Assembly (NCBI RefSeq): GCF_013177695.1
Contig: NZ_WOEY01000081.1
Coordinates: 1-42,879, forward strand
Direction: 5' to 3'
From: Paraburkholderia solitsugae
Lineage (GTDB): Bacteria > Pseudomonadota > Gammaproteobacteria > Burkholderiales > Burkholderiaceae
DNA: 42,879 nucleotides
Shown here: positions 34,150-42,879 of the stretch, piece by piece
Numbering within the stretch: the first letter of the stretch is position 1
Layout of the letters: the number at the start of each line of letters is the position of its first letter
Translations under genes and position numbers: made by a program
The notes under the pieces: model-generated
Told to the model about the DNA's origin: nothing
What the model saw: the letters and a program-made list of their open reading frames with translations, nothing else
The model's database searches: none

Positions 34150-37100
34150 TCACCACCGGACCCGATCGAAGCGCCGCGTATAAAGCAGCTCGAGCCCGTC
34201 GAATGTGCCTCCATACGCCGCGACCGACCAATAGCGCGTCAGGTTGACGGTCGCCTTGATCGCATTGCTCGCCGACTGCAGACCCTGTTCGTAACCGATC
34301 ACGAGCCACTCGTTGATCGCCTTCGACACCATCACCACTTGCGGATCGGTCAGCCCGACTTCGCTTCGGCCGATCGAAAACTCATCGAGCCCGAAGGTCT
34401 GCGCAATCCGTTTACCGCTTGCACTGCCGAGCAACGCGAGCGCCGTCGTCATAGTGCTTTGCTGACCGAGGTTATTGCCCTGATCCGTGCCGTGTCCAAA
34501 CAGCAGCCACGAGAGCTTTTCGTTATCCGGCACGTTTGGCTCGGAGATCAGCTTCGCCACCGGGAACTGAACCGTGCCCGTGACCTGCACGCCCGCCTCG
34601 ACCTGCTGATTGCGGCGCATTGCCAGGATGTTGATGCCCGGATTGGCGACCGGACCGTTGAACGTGAAGAAGCCGTTCTCGATGTTGAGCTTGCGGCCGA
34701 ACGCGGTATAGGTCGAGCCCTGCGTCACGCGGACATTGCCGACCGCGCGCAACGGCAGGTTCGGCGCGCTCATCGCGGTGATCGTGCCGCTCAGGCCGAG
34801 GTCCGCGCCCATGCCGCGGAAACGGAAGCTGTTGCCGAGACTGATGTCGATATTGGCGCGTGGCGCAAACGGGCCGATCGGCTTGTTCGTGCCCGCCACC
34901 TGCGGCGGTGGCCGCTCGCCTGCCACCGTACCGTCCGGACGCACCACCACCACATCGTCGCCGAGTTTCGGCGCGGACTGCTCCGGCATATCGAACAGCG
35001 CGTGATCGACCACGAATTTGCCGTTGATCGCCATGCCGCCCTCTGCCCCGCCGTTTGCCACGCTCGCGCTACCGGACAGCGACAGATTGCGGTCCGGCGC
35101 CGCGAACAACTCCAGCTTATCCGCGACGATGCTAGCGGACAGATTCGGCTGGTCACCATCCAGACGCACACGGCCGGTTGCGCGCAGCGTGCCGCTCGCG
35201 CCGTGAAACTCGACCTGCTGGAAATCCACCAGATTTTGCGAGAGCGCGATGCGCACCACGCCGTCCTTCAACTGCACGCCCTGGTCGACCATCGTCGCCG
35301 ACAAACCGTCGCCGAGCAGCGACCCCGTCAGGTTGGGCTTGGCGACCGTGCCGCCGAGCGCGAGCTTGAGCGCGAGGTGGCCGTCCAGCAGATAACTCGG
35401 GCCGAACAGGCCGCCGGTCGTTTTCAGCGATGGCACGTTCGCAATGATGTTGCCGCTCACCACGCCCTCTTCGTTGACGCTCAGGAAGCCGTCACGCATC
35501 ACGAGCGTGGTATGCGCGTCGGCGTCGATCACGCCGATCCGGCTGGCCTGCGCGTGAATGGTCGCATTCAGCCGGTTGCCACCACTGAATTCGGCGCGCG
35601 CGCTCATATCGGTGATGCCCAGCGAGGCCAAACCGCGACCGATTTCGACTGTGACATCGCCGCCGCGACGCTTCAACTGAATGTGGCCGCTCGCGGTGCT
35701 GCCAAGCGCGAAATCCCAGTCGCCGTCGAACACCAGATCGGTTTTGACGGCCGGCGGCGCGCCGGTGATCTCGTGCCGCAAATCCTGCAGGCGCGCGAGC
35801 GAAACGTCGGTCAAGGTGCCCGCGGACTGGATCTTGCCATGGTCGAAAGCGAACGATTTCAGGCTCAGCACCGCGCCTTCGAGCGTGAGGCGTGTCGCGC
35901 CGAGCGTCAGGCGGCTCGGCCCGGCGCTCACGGCGAGCGGTGACTCGAGATTCAGCGCCGGTGTACCGCGGTTCTGCAGGCGGGTCACGGTGCCGTCCCA
36001 GCGCGTGCCGTCGCGTGCTTCGGTCAGCTTGCCGTTGGCCGCGAGCGTCAGATCGAGCGGACGGTCCTGCAGTTTGCCGGTGGCCGCCGCCTCCAGCGTA
36101 TGGTTGGCGCGCGTGCCGGACAGGCGCGCGGTGAGCGTGGTGAGATCGGCGCCGCCGGCGCTGAGATTGCGCGCGTCAGTCGTGAAGACGAGCGCGCCGT
36201 TCGCGCCGTCGCGCAATTCGGCGTGGCCTTCCGCATGGCCGATGCGGTTACTGCTGAACACCACACTGTCTGCCTTGTAGTTCAGCACGACATTCGGATG
36301 CGCAAACGAGCCGGTGACGTCGCCATCCGCGGCGATGAGACCGGCGAGGCCAAAACCGAGGCGCTCGAGTTCCGGCGCATCGACGCGAAAACGCAGCCGG
36401 TCGCCGCGCGCGCCGAAGCTGCCCTGCAAATCCACCTGATTGCCCGCCACCGAGAGATTCGCGCGGCTCGGCAGAATCCGCGAGCCGGCTAGCTGGACCA
36501 CGCCGCCGCCCGTCAACGGCAAGCCGTCGTAGACGCTCGGACCGAGTTTGAATTCGGCCTTGGTGGTAAAGACCGGACCGAGCATGCCGGCCGCGGTAAG
36601 CGTGCCGTTCACGCGCGCCTCGATCTTGTGGGCCGGCGGCGCGGCACGCATGGGCGGCGGCGCTTTGCGTTGAACCACTTCAGTCCGCACCGCGGCCTTG
36701 GCCGTGTTTTTTACTGCGGCGGCGGCTTGGTCGCCAGGGGACGCGCTTTTCGCACCGGCCGTACTGCCCGCTTCTGCCACGCCTTGTGCGGCTTGCTTGC
36801 TTTTGGCCTTGTTCGCCTTGGGCGCCGGGCCCGTTACCGGCGTGCGCGACGGCATCTGCGAAGTCAGCGTCAACGGATCGAAATCGGTCAGTTGCGCTTT
36901 CAGGTTGTAGGTGGAATTGGCGTCGTGCTTGAGTGCGCCGGACAGATCGATGCGGCCTTTACCCGACGTGACACGAACGTCGTTGAAGCTCATTCGCGCG
37001 GGGTCGAAGGTCACCTTGCCTTGCGCGCGCAATCCTGCTTTCGGGTCGGCGAGATCGAGGGTCAGGCTTTGCACGTCGTCGTTCAGACGGATGCCGATCG

Positions 37101-38547
37101 GACCGGAAAACTGGGTGGGCCGCACGGTTGCTTCGAGGGCGTTCAGGTCGAGCCCGGCGACTTGCAGATCGAACTGGCCGCGCTTGCCGGTCAGCGCGCC
37201 GCCGCCGGTGAGCGTGGCGCTCTTCACGAGCCGCACCTTCAGGTTCGAGATGCGTTGCGCCTGGGCGTCGAGGCGCACGTCTGCGTTGGCATCGATCACA
37301 GGCAGCAGGTTCTGGTCTATCGCACCCGGTTTGGCGTTGACGATCGAAACATGGCCGGCGACAGCGAACCCCGCTGCGGTTTTTGCTGCTGCATCGGTGT
37401 TGACGCCGCCTTTGCCGTTTTTGACAACGTGCGGCTCGGCTATACCGGTAGCGCTGCTGGCACCGCCGGTGCTCACGGCGCCGGAAGCGCTGGCGGAACT
37501 CGCCGTATTCGACGCGCCGGCAACACTCACCCCGCTGGCCCCACTGGCAGCACCCAACGTCACCGCACCAGTTGCGTCCTGCCCCACCGGCTGCAGTTCA
37601 GCGCGCACCGCCAGATCCGCCAGCGGCGCGCCCGGCGCAAACGCCTGCGGATTGATGTGGTCGAAAGTCAGCGTGGCGCGTTGCAACGGCACGTCGCCGA
37701 ACGGCGTGGCCTCGACCCGGGCATGGCCGGCGAGCTTCAGGCCGCTGGCATCGAGTTCGGCGACGAGATTCTCCAGCGAGCCGCTCAGATGGCCACCCAC
37801 CTGCACCGCCTCGTTGTTAACCTTGCCGGAATAGCCAACATCGCCGCTCAGCGGAAACGGCCGTACCCCGTCGAGCTTCGCCGCCGCCGTCACTGCGCCG
37901 AACGGCGTGTCCAGCCGCTCGATCGCGGCCTCATGGTGCCGGCCGTCGCTGCGGCCATGAAACATGAAACGGGACAGCTCGGTCGTCGACCCGCCCTCGC
38001 GCAACAGCAGTTTGTCGACCTGCACGTCACGCACTTCAAGTTGCATCGGCAAGCGCAAGTCTTGCGGCAGTGTCAACGGTCCGCTGCTGCTCGACGACGA
38101 AGCACCGACACGGGCGTCGATCGTACCGATATGCAGATAATCGATCGTGAAGCGCCAAGGCCGGTGCGTCAGTTCCCAGCCGCCGGCCACACGGTCGATC
38201 TGGATGTCAGTGCCGCTTCCATCGAGACTGCGCCAGCGCACCTGCCGTAGCTGCACGCCCTTCGAGAGCGCGCCGCTCTCCAGCGTGCCGGTCAGCTTGC
38301 CGCCAAGCAGTTTGACGGCAGCCTGCCACGCGTAAGCCGTCCCGCGCTCCGTCGTCAGCGCGCCGTACAGCAGGCCGAGCGCCACAGCCACCAGCAACAC
38401 CAGCACGGCGAGCGTCCACGCAAGCGTTTTCAGCAGCAATCGGCCGCGACGGCGCTGCGGTTGCGGCGCGTCGGGCGATGGCTGCTGTCCGGGCGGGGGA
38501 GCGCCGGGCGGCTGCGTGGGTGGCTGGGCGGAAGCGTCCGTGGTCAT
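34150..38547 (-). CDS. tamB: Translocation and assembly module subunit TamB
   Basis: TamB is a very large, inner-membrane-anchored, periplasm-spanning protein of the AsmA/YhdP bridge group, implicated with TamA in outer-membrane protein insertion and phospholipid transport. The 1465-residue protein has a proline-rich cytoplasmic N-terminus, one membrane helix at about 38-60, a long beta-rich groove, and the C-terminal DUF490 domain (GTVQFPVAKLISEPNVPDNEKLSWLLFG onward, cut here). Two low-complexity Ala/Ser/Gly/Lys inserts at about 334-370 and 566-636 make it longer than E. coli TamB (about 1260). It lies 28 bp after tamA, so the two form an operon. Confidence 0.93.
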   Translation of the reverse strand: MTTDASAQPPTQPPGAPPPGQQPSPDAPQPQRRRGRLLLKTLAWTLAVLVLLVAVALGLLYGALTTERGTAYAWQAAVKLLGGKLTGTLESGALSKGVQLRQVRWRSLDGSGTDIQIDRVAGGWELTHRPWRFTIDYLHIGTIDARVGASSSSSSGPLTLPQDLRLPMQLEVRDVQVDKLLLREGGSTTELSRFMFHGRSDGRHHEAAIERLDTPFGAVTAAAKLDGVRPFPLSGDVGYSGKVNNEAVQVGGHLSGSLENLVAELDASGLKLAGHARVEATPFGDVPLQRATLTFDHINPQAFAPGAPLADLAVRAELQPVGQDATGAVTLGAASGASGVSVAGASNTASSASASGAVSTGGASSATGIAEPHVVKNGKGGVNTDAAAKTAAGFAVAGHVSIVNAKPGAIDQNLLPVIDANADVRLDAQAQRISNLKVRLVKSATLTGGGALTGKRGQFDLQVAGLDLNALEATVRPTQFSGPIGIRLNDDVQSLTLDLADPKAGLRAQGKVTFDPARMSFNDVRVTSGKGRIDLSGALKHDANSTYNLKAQLTDFDPLTLTSQMPSRTPVTGPAPKANKAKSKQAAQGVAEAGSTAGAKSASPGDQAAAAVKNTAKAAVRTEVVQRKAPPPMRAAPPAHKIEARVNGTLTAAGMLGPVFTTKAEFKLGPSVYDGLPLTGGGVVQLAGSRILPSRANLSVAGNQVDLQGSFGARGDRLRFRVDAPELERLGFGLAGLIAADGDVTGSFAHPNVVLNYKADSVVFSSNRIGHAEGHAELRDGANGALVFTTDARNLSAGGADLTTLTARLSGTRANHTLEAAATGKLQDRPLDLTLAANGKLTEARDGTRWDGTVTRLQNRGTPALNLESPLAVSAGPSRLTLGATRLTLEGAVLSLKSFAFDHGKIQSAGTLTDVSLARLQDLRHEITGAPPAVKTDLVFDGDWDFALGSTASGHIQLKRRGGDVTVEIGRGLASLGITDMSARAEFSGGNRLNATIHAQASRIGVIDADAHTTLVMRDGFLSVNEEGVVSGNIIANVPSLKTTGGLFGPSYLLDGHLALKLALGGTVAKPNLTGSLLGDGLSATMVDQGVQLKDGVVRIALSQNLVDFQQVEFHGASGTLRATGRVRLDGDQPNLSASIVADKLELFAAPDRNLSLSGSASVANGGAEGGMAINGKFVVDHALFDMPEQSAPKLGDDVVVVRPDGTVAGERPPPQVAGTNKPIGPFAPRANIDISLGNSFRFRGMGADLGLSGTITAMSAPNLPLRAVGNVRVTQGSTYTAFGRKLNIENGFFTFNGPVANPGINILAMRRNQQVEAGVQVTGTVQFPVAKLISEPNVPDNEKLSWLLFGHGTDQGNNLGQQSTMTTALALLGSASGKRIAQTFGLDEFSIGRSEVGLTDPQVVMVSKAINEWLVIGYEQGLQSASNAIKATVNLTRYWSVAAYGGTFDGLELLYTRRFDRVRW

Positions 38548-38575
38548 GCGTGGATCATGTCAAGGCAGGTTTCCA

Positions 38576-40348
38576 TCAGAAGGCGATACCGAGCGTCAAA
38601 TACGGCCGCACGCTCCTGTTGCGGATCCCGTAGGCGACATCGACATTGACCGGGCCGACCGGGCTGCGCCAGCGCGCCCCGACACCGACGCCGGGATAAA
38701 AGACTCTCTCGCTCCACGTATCCGTAGCCGTGCCGACGTCGAAGAACGCCGCTGCACCCCAGTCGTGACTGAACCAGTGCTGATATTCGGCCGCCGCCGT
38801 CACGAGATATTTTGTGGGCAGCACCGAACCGTCGACGTTATTACCAATGCTCTGATAGCTGTAGCCACGTATCGAATTCGAGCCACCCGCGCGGAACAGC
38901 AGCGAAGCCGGAATACCGCTCGAACTGCCGCTCGTGAACACGCCGCCGAGTTCGGCACGGAACAGCACCAGGTCTTCCTTGCCGATCGGCAGGTACTGCT
39001 GGCCACGCGCGTAGCCGCGCGCGAACGTCTGATCGGTCAGCAGGCCTTTGACCGCGAAGCCCGCTTCAACGTGAATCAGGTTGCCCGAGCGTGGGAACAG
39101 CGGGTCGTCGGTATCGCGGCGGGTCCACGACCATGACGGCACCAGCGCGCGGCTGGTGGTCGGCGCGGCCGCGTTCTGGTCGAGCCGGTCCTGGTAATAA
39201 AGGATCGAGTAGTTGTAGTCGATGAATTGCGACGTCCGGGCCCGCTGCACACCGCCGCGGATACTGTAGATGCGTGTGTCGGACACGTCGGTCGTGGTGT
39301 AGGAAGCCAGCACGCTATTGGTCCACGCGCGCGGCCCCGGCGGCATCGCGAGCTGAATTTGACCGTACTGCTGGATCTGGTCGAGACGACCCTCGACCGT
39401 GAACGGCCACGCTTTGCCGAATGTGTCGAGATACGAATACGAACCCTGGATCAACGGGCCGTTGTCGGTCGAATAACCCACCCCGCCGCGGATGCTGTTG
39501 TACGGATACTCGGACACCTTCACGTGCACCGGCGTCTCGACCGGCTTGGCCGGATCGCTATCCACGTCGATCGCAACGCTCGCGTAGTACGGCGTGTTCT
39601 GCAACTGCCGCTGCAATTCCGCGACGCGCTGCACGTCGTAGACATCGCCGGCCGAAATCGGATTCACGTCGTCGACGATCTGTGCTGGATAGCGCCGCGT
39701 GCCGGATACGTCGAGTTTGCCCATCGTGAATGTCGGGCCACTGTCATACGTCACCGACAGTTTCGCTTCGTGCGTACGCGGGTCAATCCGCGCCTCGGAG
39801 TGGTAGATCTTCGCGCCCAGGTAACGGCGTGCCTGCAACGCCTTGAGCGACGCGTTTTTCGCGTCGTCCCAGCCGCCTTGCGAAAACGGATCGCCTTCAT
39901 GCAGCGAAAACGCGAAGCGCGTGGCGTTTTCCTGCGCCGGGTCTTCGGTCAGCACCGGGCCGCGAAACGACAGCGAAATCGACGTGATGAGGGTTTGCGG
40001 GCCGGGATCGACGCTCACTGTCACGCGTTTCTGGTCGTCGACGGTTCGCACGTCGGTACGCACGACCGGCGTGAAGTAGCCCTGCGTGGCGGCCAGATCG
40101 CGCACCTGCTGGGGGATGGCGGTCATCAGAAATTCGAACTGGTCGTCGCTGATGTCGGGACGCTTGGCGAACCGCGCCACATCCAGGTGCGCTTCGAGCA
40201 GCTTGCGAAGCGAGCGCGGCGTGGCTTCGATATCGACCTTGTAGCTGGCGGCCGCGCGCCGCGCCGCGTGTGCGTCGACCGTGGCAAGCATGAGCATGAC
40301 GATGCCGAACGCCAGCCACGCGCGCAGCCAGCGCCGAATGGGCGTCAT
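38576..40348 (-). CDS. tamA: Outer-membrane protein assembly factor TamA (Omp85 family)
   Basis: TamA is an Omp85 barrel that works with TamB in the outer membrane. The 590-residue precursor has a signal peptide ending AHA near residue 28, three POTRA-like domains (about 35-250) and a 16-strand barrel. The lid-lock motif IRGY sits in GGSNSIRGYSYQS near residue 492, and the chain ends in the beta-signal YLTLGIAF with terminal F. The ATG at 40348 was chosen because it directly precedes the signal peptide; an upstream ATG would add 22 residues that spoil it. It heads the tamA-tamB operon. Confidence 0.93.
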   Translation of the reverse strand: MTPIRRWLRAWLAFGIVMLMLATVDAHAARRAAASYKVDIEATPRSLRKLLEAHLDVARFAKRPDISDDQFEFLMTAIPQQVRDLAATQGYFTPVVRTDVRTVDDQKRVTVSVDPGPQTLITSISLSFRGPVLTEDPAQENATRFAFSLHEGDPFSQGGWDDAKNASLKALQARRYLGAKIYHSEARIDPRTHEAKLSVTYDSGPTFTMGKLDVSGTRRYPAQIVDDVNPISAGDVYDVQRVAELQRQLQNTPYYASVAIDVDSDPAKPVETPVHVKVSEYPYNSIRGGVGYSTDNGPLIQGSYSYLDTFGKAWPFTVEGRLDQIQQYGQIQLAMPPGPRAWTNSVLASYTTTDVSDTRIYSIRGGVQRARTSQFIDYNYSILYYQDRLDQNAAAPTTSRALVPSWSWTRRDTDDPLFPRSGNLIHVEAGFAVKGLLTDQTFARGYARGQQYLPIGKEDLVLFRAELGGVFTSGSSSGIPASLLFRAGGSNSIRGYSYQSIGNNVDGSVLPTKYLVTAAAEYQHWFSHDWGAAAFFDVGTATDTWSERVFYPGVGVGARWRSPVGPVNVDVAYGIRNRSVRPYLTLGIAF

Positions 40349-40759
40349 AGGCCCGCGCTCGTCACCGGTTTTGCCGAGCCGCACACGCGGCGCTTCGATC
40401 GCACACCCCGCCAAACAGGACCTCCGGCCGTGGTTGATGAATTCTGTCGCTCAGGCTCGCCGTGGCGGCCGAAGCTCGCTATTTGACCACATCGGCGAAG
40501 CCGCGATATCTCAAAAAAGGGAGGGACCGCCGACGCAACCGGCGAATCCGAAACCGCCCCGCCGGCCACGCGCCCGCCTTTGACGCATCGCAGCAATGCG
40601 GGTTCCGGGCATTTTTGCATGCCGGCCGCTCATGCCGGCCTCCGTTTTTCGACCACGCGCGGCGCATGCGGTAAAATTATGGAATAGCAGCGATGCCGCG
40701 CGGGTTTCCGCCTGTTCCCGCCTGGCAGCCGCCATTCCCCAAACCACGGACGTCTAGCC
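40349..40759. other. tamA / DUF3460 divergent intergenic region
   Basis: This 411-bp region has no gene. It contains a direct repeat of CATGCCGGCC at 40618-40627 and 40631-40640 and a probable promoter for the rightward genes (entered separately). Nothing specific was recognised on the tamA side. Confidence 0.4.
40648..40677 (+). promoter_or_regulatory. Candidate promoter for DUF3460-scpA
   Basis: TTCGAC at 40648-40653 and TAAAAT at 40672-40677 are separated by 18 bp, about 80 bp before the DUF3460 ATG. It is the only AT-rich box in a GC-rich gap. Confidence 0.35.
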
Positions 40760-40945
40760 ATGTATCAATCGGACATCACGCAGTTCCTGAACCAGCTCAA
40801 GCAACAAAAACCGAACCTGGAAGCTGAGCAGCGCCGTGGCCGGTCGCTGCTGTGGGACAAACAGCCGATCGACCTCGAAGAACGCGCCGAGCAGAAAGCC
40901 TCGCGCGTTGAGCAGACGCCTTACTCGTACTATCAAAACTTCTAA
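40760..40945 (+). CDS. DUF3460 family protein
   Basis: This 61-residue charged protein (start MYQSDITQFLNQLKQQKP, end SYYQNF) matches the DUF3460 family, small Burkholderiales proteins of unknown function, commonly found next to scpA. It has no signal peptide, membrane helix or cysteine, and is predicted helical and soluble. The ATG at 40760 starts just after a short leader. The scpA GTG follows four bases after its stop, so its translation probably carries ribosomes to scpA. No function is proposed. Confidence 0.85.
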   Translation: MYQSDITQFLNQLKQQKPNLEAEQRRGRSLLWDKQPIDLEERAEQKASRVEQTPYSYYQNF

Positions 40946-40949
40946 GCGC

Positions 40950-41822
40950 GTGAGTCACGCCGACGAGGCGAAGGGCGCCACGCCGGGGCCCGACGCCGCG
41001 CTTGCCGCGCCCGCCACCGATTCCACGCCGGACACCGTTGACGGCATTGCTTTCGCACGCCTGTACGGGGAACCGCTCTTCAAGCTGCCGACGGATCTGT
41101 ACATTCCGCCAGACGCGCTCGAGGTGTTTCTCGAAACGTTCGAAGGCCCGCTGGATCTGTTGCTGTACCTGATCCGCAAGCAGAACTTCAACGTGCTCGA
41201 CATCCCGATGGCGGACGTCACGGTCCAATACCTCGGCTATGTCGACCAGCTGCGTCAGACCAATCTCGAACTCGCGTCCGAGTATCTGCTGATGGCCGCG
41301 ATGCTGATCGAGATCAAGTCGCGCATGCTGTTGCCGGTCAAGAAGGCCGATAGCGGCGACGAAGCCGAAGATCCGCGTGCAGAACTGGTCCGCCGCCTGC
41401 TCGAATACGAGCAGATGAAGCTCGCCGCCCAGCGTATCGACCATCTGCCGCAGCTTGGCCGCGATTTCCTGCGCGCCGAGGTGTATATCGAGCAAAGCAT
41501 CACGCCGCGCTTTCCGGATGTGGATAGCGAAGACCTGCGCGCCGCGTGGGCCGACGTGATCAAGCGCGCCAAGCTCGTCCAGCATCACAAGATTTCGCGC
41601 GAGGAATTGTCCGTGCGCGAGCATATGAGCGCGATCCTGCGGCGACTGCAGAACGCGCGCTTCGTGGAGTTCTCGGATCTGTTCGACACAAGCAAGGGCG
41701 TGCCGGTGGTCGTGGTCAATTTCATCGCCATGCTCGAGTTGTGCCGCGAGTCGCTCGTCGAAATCACCCAGGCCGAGCCGTTCGCACCGATCTATGTGCG
41801 CCTCGCCTATCTGCCGGCCTGA
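40950..41822 (+). CDS. scpA: Segregation and condensation protein A (kleisin)
   Basis: ScpA bridges the SMC heads and recruits ScpB in the condensin complex that organises and segregates chromosomes. The 290-residue protein has an N-terminal kleisin domain (FEGPLDLLLYLIRKQNFNVL, DIPMADVTVQYLGYV, EYLLMAAMLIEIKSRMLLP) and a C-terminal winged helix ending in EPFAPIYVRLAYLP. The start is taken as the GTG at 40950, four bases after the DUF3460 stop; it lacks a clear ribosome site, which fits translational coupling. An earlier in-frame ATG inside the previous gene is rejected. scpB is not adjacent. Confidence 0.92.
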   Translation: MSHADEAKGATPGPDAALAAPATDSTPDTVDGIAFARLYGEPLFKLPTDLYIPPDALEVFLETFEGPLDLLLYLIRKQNFNVLDIPMADVTVQYLGYVDQLRQTNLELASEYLLMAAMLIEIKSRMLLPVKKADSGDEAEDPRAELVRRLLEYEQMKLAAQRIDHLPQLGRDFLRAEVYIEQSITPRFPDVDSEDLRAAWADVIKRAKLVQHHKISREELSVREHMSAILRRLQNARFVEFSDLFDTSKGVPVVVVNFIAMLELCRESLVEITQAEPFAPIYVRLAYLPA

Positions 41823-42014
41823 AGCCGCCAAATGGGGTTTGCGTGCACCATTGCTACCGCAGCCTCCCCGTTTCGGTGGGTGCGCCCCGGGAACAAATCC
41901 ACTACAATCCGGCGCTCCGAACCTGTCATCACCGGTGAGGCCGCGGGTCACGCGAAAATCTGAGTTTTTGCGCCAACCGGGTCTCGCGCCGCGCGAGGAA
42001 ATCCCTGTCCGATC

Positions 42015-42848
42015 ATGAAAGTCATCAGCTCGATCCATGAATTGCGCGACCAGTTGCGCGGCCAGAATCGCACCGCCTTTGTGCCGACCATGGGCAATCT
42101 GCATGAGGGCCATCTGTCGCTGATGCGCCTCGCGCGCCAACACGGCGATCCGGTGGTGGCGAGCATCTTCGTCAACCGCCTGCAGTTCGGCCCGAACGAA
42201 GATTTCGACAAATACCCGCGCACGCTCGAAGCCGACATCGACAAGCTGCAGAAAGAAGGCGTCTACGTGCTGTTCGCGCCGACGGAACAGGATCTGTACC
42301 CGCAGCCGCAGGAGTACCGCGTGCATCCGCCGCACGATCTGGGCGATATCCTCGAAGGCGAATTCCGGCCTGGGTTCTTCCAGGGCGTGTGCACCGTGGT
42401 GATGAAGCTGATGTCGTGCGTGCAGCCACGCGTCGCGGTGTTCGGCAAGAAGGATTACCAGCAGTTGATGATCGTGCGCAGCATGTGCCACCAGTTTGCG
42501 CTGCCGACCGACATCATCGCCGCCGAAACCGTTCGTGACACCGATGGCCTCGCGCTCAGCTCGCGCAACCGCTTTCTGGAGGCGGCCGAGCGCGCTGAGG
42601 CGCCGGTGCTGGCCGCCGAACTCAATCGCGTACGCGATGCGGTGCTCGCCGGCAATCGCGACTTCGCAAAACTCGAACAGGCGGCGATGGCGACGCTCGC
42701 TGCGCGCGGCTGGCAGCCGGATTACATCGCCGTGCGCAAGCGCTCGAATCTGCTGCCGCCAGGCCCGCAAGACGCGAACGCGGAGTTGGTCGTGCTGGCG
42801 GCCGCCAAGCTCGGCACCACCCGTCTCATCGACAACCTCGAAATCTGA
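42015..42848 (+). CDS. panC: Pantothenate synthetase (pantoate-beta-alanine ligase)
   Basis: The enzyme joins pantoate and beta-alanine with ATP to make pantothenate, the vitamin B5 precursor of coenzyme A. The 277-residue protein has the ATP-binding PTMGNLHEGH (H30 and H33, HIGH-like), the central FGKKDYQQL and the KMSKS-like SSRNRFL. It lies 192 bp after scpA, with a TACAAT box at 41903-41908 as a possible -10 element and AGGAA upstream of the ATG. The window ends 31 bp after its stop, so panD is not visible. Confidence 0.96.
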   Translation: MKVISSIHELRDQLRGQNRTAFVPTMGNLHEGHLSLMRLARQHGDPVVASIFVNRLQFGPNEDFDKYPRTLEADIDKLQKEGVYVLFAPTEQDLYPQPQEYRVHPPHDLGDILEGEFRPGFFQGVCTVVMKLMSCVQPRVAVFGKKDYQQLMIVRSMCHQFALPTDIIAAETVRDTDGLALSSRNRFLEAAERAEAPVLAAELNRVRDAVLAGNRDFAKLEQAAMATLAARGWQPDYIAVRKRSNLLPPGPQDANAELVVLAAAKLGTTRLIDNLEI

Positions 42849-42879
42849 AGCCGTCTTAGGCTGCGCAAACACGCATTAG

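Noticed and set aside
34339..38250. Two open frames of over 530 codons antisense to tamB
   Set aside because: They are products of high third-position GC in tamB, with no recognisable domain and no ribosome site.
40797..42872. Long open frame of 691 codons antisense to scpA and panC
   Set aside because: It lies opposite two well-supported genes, is rich in Arg/His/Gln as expected from complementing GC-biased codons, and has no domain or ribosome site.

Overview
The window looks like about 43 kb of the main chromosome of a Burkholderiales bacterium, most likely Paraburkholderia or Burkholderia. The basis is high GC content, GGAG/AGGAG ribosome binding sites, a glucokinase fused to a HexR/RpiR-type regulator, a DUF3460-scpA-panC cluster and the apbC/dcd/metG neighbourhood. 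The assignment rests on recalled family knowledge; no search was run. Nearly all genes are chromosomal housekeeping or metabolic genes. No phage, plasmid, insertion-sequence transposase, CRISPR array, rRNA or tRNA was seen.

Layout. 1-3.3 kb: the 3' part of an NCS1-type (CytX-like) permease, a convergent guanidinobutyrase/agmatinase gene and its divergent LysR regulator. 3.4-9.7 kb: lolA and ftsK (minus), then trxB, an Smr-domain gene and a TRIC/YicG-type channel (plus). 9.8-13.4 kb: an isolated fliD, a glutathione S-transferase and a second LysR gene. 13.5-22.8 kb: a glucose module. A gtsABCD-like sugar ABC transporter runs leftward, and zwf, pgl and a glk-hexR fusion run rightward. A perfect 19-nt palindrome of HexR type sits on the zwf promoter, so uptake, phosphorylation and the first Entner-Doudoroff/pentose-phosphate steps lie together with their probable repressor.

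22.8-23.8 kb: the only clearly non-genic region. It holds a long inverted repeat (arms of about 250 bp, about 94% identical, 88 nt perfect) around a 360-bp core with a GCCAAA microsatellite. Tandem repeats of about 60 bp precede it, and the T/A strand skew is extreme and reverses across it. 23.8-28.5 kb: a bestrophin-like channel, an LprI/DUF1311 secreted protein, a large Orn/Lys/Arg decarboxylase and dcd. A 14-bp tandem repeat lies upstream of dcd.

28.8-34.0 kb: a SodC-like lipoprotein that has lost four metal-ligand histidines, the Fe-S carrier apbC/mrp, an OmpA-family glycine-zipper lipoprotein and metG. 34.1-42.9 kb: tamB and tamA (outer-membrane assembly, minus), then DUF3460, scpA (condensin kleisin) and panC (pantothenate synthesis) on the plus strand.

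The most unusual items are the inverted-repeat element with its skew reversal, the SodC-like probable pseudoenzyme, the dcd terminator that abuts the decarboxylase ribosome binding site, and the promoter-overlapping HexR palindrome. I did not find a convincing new multi-gene system.
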